The notes under the pieces are model-generated. The model was not told the origin of the DNA. It did no database searches and saw only the letters and a program-made list of their open reading frames with translations. Position numbers and translations under genes: made by a program. From Sclerodactyla briareus (Eukaryota; Echinodermata; Holothuroidea; Dendrochirotida; Sclerodactylidae), in contig JAODTK010004444.1 in the NCBI GenBank assembly GCA_026419785.1, positions 62,001 to 126,000 of the forward strand: a stretch of 64,000 nucleotides of DNA. The letters are read 5' to 3'. Below are positions 61,217 through 64,000 of the stretch, piece by piece (positions within the stretch are counted from its first letter, which is position 1; each line of letters starts with the position of its first letter).

Positions 61217-62112
61217 TATCATGAGAGAAAAGAAATGGAAGAACAAGCCCATGCACGGCCACAATACCTCGGCAAGTGGAGGGGATGTACCCCACCAGAT
61301 AGGCTTTCATGTAGCTGTCCGGCACAGGCCTGAAAATCGAGACAGAGCCGCTCCTCATCACAGGGCGGCACAAGACCAGGCACTGAATACGAAGAACCAC
61401 CACAACTTGTATCATGAGAGTGTCGACGGACAGCAAGGCAGCTGTGCAAAGTTCGAGATGAGCAGGTAAACCACTCATATCGGCTTGGTCAGAAGCCTAG
61501 CCGGGTCAGAGTATCTGAAGAGACACAAACAGCGTAGCAGCAGCTCTACACTGGTCCCAATGCAATCAACACAGGTATAACCAGTGCTACCACACCCATG
61601 GCTACACAGACCAGACGCAGAGTATGGAGACAGAAACAACCCAAAATAATCTGGGACTTCGAGGTGAGGACAGAGGTATCACGCAAAGCAAAGAAGACTG
61701 ACATCATCGTAATAGACAAGCAGGACGAGAAGAGCCCAACAGTAATAGATCTGGCGATTCCAGCTGACATAAACATCGCAAGTAAAGAACAAGAGAAGAC
61801 CATGAAGTACATAGAACTGAAGTTGGAGATTCAAGGCTGTGAGAGGTGCAGGAAGAGGTGGTTTCCGAGTAGTGATACGGTTGCGCTCGGGCAGAGTGAG
61901 CTTCAACCTGGTGGCCACATACTACGAATTCCAGAAAGCACACTGTTGAAGCAGTTGGTCAAAAAAGGCTATCCTCGGAAGTGCCCACATCATCAGGAGA
62001 GTCTTAGATTTGTTGTTTGTCCTTCCCAGACTCCGGGTTATAGGATTCCGACGGTACGGAGAGTTGTATATTGTCCATACATTCCACAATGGCAAACGTG
62101 TGAGAAGTTGAT
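61217..62112 (+). pseudogene. LINE C-terminal region with nuclease-like domain (R4/Dong-like)
   Basis: Plus strand: KKWKNKPMHG at 61230, AAQDQALNTK at 61367, then QPKIIWDFEVRTEVSRKAKK, DIIVIDKQDEKSPTVIDLAI and MKYIELKLEIQ at 61636-61840. This is the C-terminal tail of a widespread metazoan LINE group whose D...D/E.K-type arrangement (D-IIVIDK...VIDLAIP) resembles a restriction-like endonuclease. After about 61840 the frame shifts and the last conserved block (VKK..LG.AHIIRRVLDL type) is split over frames. The element is 5'-truncated and ends in a TAA array. The R4/Dong label is inference. Confidence 0.65.
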
Positions 62113-62180
62113 ATAATAATAATAATAATAATATAATAATAAATGAATATAATAATAATATAATAATAATAATAATAATC

Positions 62181-62214
<34 letters not shown>
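62113..62214. repeat. (TAA)n microsatellite, 3' side of the LINE
   Basis: About 100 bp of TAA triplets with slips, continuous with the LINE 3' end ('gttgatataataataat'). Confidence 0.95.
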
Positions 62215-62216
<2 letters not shown>

Positions 62217-62222
62217 TACTAA

Positions 62223-63635
62223 TAATGTTATACACAATACACAAGGTTTTGATGCGACAAAAGGTTTCGATGCGCCAAAAGTAGTCGAGTATTGTGTTGT
62301 GATTACCGAGCATCTGAACAATAGTTAAAAATCAGCAACAGTGAACTTCCCCAGACTGCCAAATTTTCATTCACGGGATTGTAAATAAAACAAAATGATT
62401 AGGTGTCGAGGGATGAGAAGTGTGTCTTGTGACTGTTAAGGCGCGTGCCCCCTTGGGACTATGTTCAGCTAATCCAAAATAGAAATGTCTGCAAAGAACC
62501 ATCATAAATCTGACAAAAACGCGATCGCACACAAATACACACCCATACTTACTAAGAGAACACACAACACCATGAGTAACCACTCTAGGGTTACCCCAGC
62601 TCAGTGAAGAATTCCTTAACCTCACAACTGTTACAATAGCATCCGTGCTATGGCAATCGGTGACAGTAAATTAGCTGGAAGGGCCAACTGACTATAATAT
62701 CTCACCCCGCCCCGATGAGATAAAAATTGGACGAGAGTCCAAAACCTTATGTAGTTTGGGTGTAACTTTGTAAAGTAGAATGAAGGCCTAGAGGACAGAA
62801 GGCGGACAGTGAGGGTTGAGGTCGATGTGGTCGCACATGTGACTGAAATCCACTGCAGTCTGCCAGCAGGGATTCACTCTGTCGAAACTCATCGACAAAA
62901 TAGTATGTCAATCTGTGATGCTAGCACAGACAGAGTTTTATTATGCGTAGGTCAGAGTAACACAAGCACTGCCTAATAGCCAACCGACTACTATTATTAT
63001 ATTCCGCGGAGCTATGCCAGTACAGGCAGTCTACAGCATTCGCTTGTATACAGGGCTACCTTACACCATACACGCGAGTCATTTTACAATATTAGCCATG
63101 AAATACTAATGCATGTCCGTTTGTTCCAATTTGTTACGTCACACATCGTGCAATAGAAGCTATCCCGATTTCTTCGCATGGAGTTAACTTTCAAGGTCAG
63201 AAACTCCAAATAGGAACATCGTATCCATATGGGTTTTGAGCTAGTAGATATAGTTTATATAGTTTATATAGTTTATTACTTATTTCAAGACCAACCCTGC
63301 AGTTGTCCTTCAAATGTTCACTGACTGCTGACTTAACCTGAATTCCTCCCGTGTTATTGGAGGCTTAGCTATTCCACTTCACCAAACTGTTAGTAATGTT
63401 AGTTTGTTCATAGGATTTGGCAAGTAACGCTTTTTTCCATTTGGAGACATAGCTTCCTCGGCGAAGATTAACCATCACGTGTATACTCCTCCAAGCCACA
63501 TATAGAAATTCGTTTGCTCTGTCGAGATATTATTTTTGCTGTCCATCATGCCTTTGGCGAAATTCTTATTTCCCTTTTCAATATTGTATTATTCTTCGAA
63601 GAAATCTACTACATACGCTACCTGTCCGCGAAGAG
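62223..63635. other. No recognised gene or element
   Basis: Nothing recognised apart from a minus-strand AATAAA near 63270 that could serve the exon at 63642-63821. Confidence 0.4.
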
Positions 63636-63641
63636 CCACTC

Positions 63642-63821
63642 TCAAGATGGAGCGGGCCCAGTTATGGAGGAGTTGATGCCGGTCCCCTGCCTCAAGCCGC
63701 CCTTGGCCGCCTCGGCCTCGGCCATGGTCTCGAAGGTGGCGGCCTCGGCCTCGGCCTTGCGCTCGGAAGTCCCAGCCTCGACTACATCACTGAGGGCCCC
63801 CATGATACAGCTTACGGAACA
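63642..63821 (-). CDS. Candidate last exon, GC-rich, product unknown
   Basis: Minus strand: branch-like TACTAAC, then CCGTCTCTAG, then an open frame of 59 codons and TGA. It reads MGALSDVVEAGTSERKAEAE, then ATFETMAEAEAAKGG, ending GPAPS. Ala/Glu/Lys repeats suggest an alpha-helix or coiled coil. GC content and third-base C/G use are far above the surroundings, which argues for coding. The antisense frame is Ala/Ser-rich and less natural. The gene would continue off the right edge. No family recognised. Confidence 0.4.
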   Translation of the reverse strand, partial: CSVSCIMGALSDVVEAGTSERKAEAEAATFETMAEAEAAKGGLRQGTGINSSITGPAPS

Positions 63822-64000
63822 CTAGAGACGGGTACAGTTAGTACCGGGGACTCTCAAATTATAGCCTGATATTCCTCCCAAAACAGAATTTGTTTAAACA
63901 GACCCTTATTTATGCAGCGGTGTAAAAGAAAATACTCATTGTATACTGGTGGGTATTTTACATGCCTCCCTCATTGTTGCATTAACATATATTATTATTA

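Overview
The window reads as a repeat-rich, AT-biased metazoan nuclear genome, not a bacterial or plasmid sequence. Protein-coding signal comes as short islands bounded by GT/AG splice signals. These sit among many decayed mobile elements: several LINE clades, a DIRS-type retroelement, tRNA-derived SINEs, Helitron-, Harbinger- and hAT-like DNA elements, and a foldback element. Long TAA and CA microsatellites are common. The SINE tails (paired 'aaagcgct' motifs) and the mix of LINE, DIRS and foldback elements fit a marine deuterostome, perhaps an echinoderm or relative. That placement is inference.

The only recognisable host gene family is CLCA (calcium-activated chloride channel regulator, an extracellular metalloprotease/vWA protein), on the minus strand. 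A peptidase-domain exon fragment lies near 45.86 kb, the junction into the vWA domain at 33.5 kb, a probable vWA exon at 32.1 kb, and two consecutive beta-sandwich exons at 24.65 and 23.6 kb that join in phase. Their order on the minus strand matches the order in the protein. On the same strand, further 3', lie a Thr/Asp-rich coding-like tandem repeat (15.5-16.6 kb) and an array of about 15 tiny Pro/Thr-rich exons (4.6-8.1 kb and 10.6 kb). These could encode a mucin-like stalk of the same protein, but that link is not shown by the sequence. A GC-rich candidate last exon of another minus-strand gene sits near 63.7 kb.

Layout: 0-4.6 kb nothing recognised; 4.6-10.9 kb microexon array, interrupted by an unrelated block and a SINE; 11.2-12.9 kb LINE remnant; 15.5-16.6 kb Thr-rich repeats; 17.2-18.8 kb L1/Tx1-like LINE between TAA arrays; 21.9-22.8 kb Harbinger-like MITE; 23.5-24.8 kb CLCA exons; 26.4-27.7 kb Helitron-like copy; 29.9-33.7 kb candidate and CLCA exons around a hAT-like element; 34.1-35.8 kb LINE RT pseudogene; 36.0-36.7 kb SINE and a small possible secreted-peptide ORF; 40.6-43.4 kb two head-to-head Helitron-like copies; 45.8 kb CLCA exon; 46.8-52.8 kb SINE plus a DIRS element split by a 3.2-kb foldback element; 53-60 kb SINEs and LINE tails; 61.2-62.2 kb LINE with a nuclease-like C-terminus between TAA arrays; 63.6-63.8 kb GC-rich exon.

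The most notable items are: the symmetric-phase microexon array with an 808-bp three-exon higher-order repeat; the foldback element with ~42-bp subrepeats nested in a DIRS retroelement; a Helitron-like family that carries perfect AGGTCA direct repeats (DR4, DR1, DR5); and two unrelated LINEs each sitting between TAA arrays. Many ORFs show single-base indels in otherwise conserved stretches, so some frame breaks may be assembly error rather than biology.
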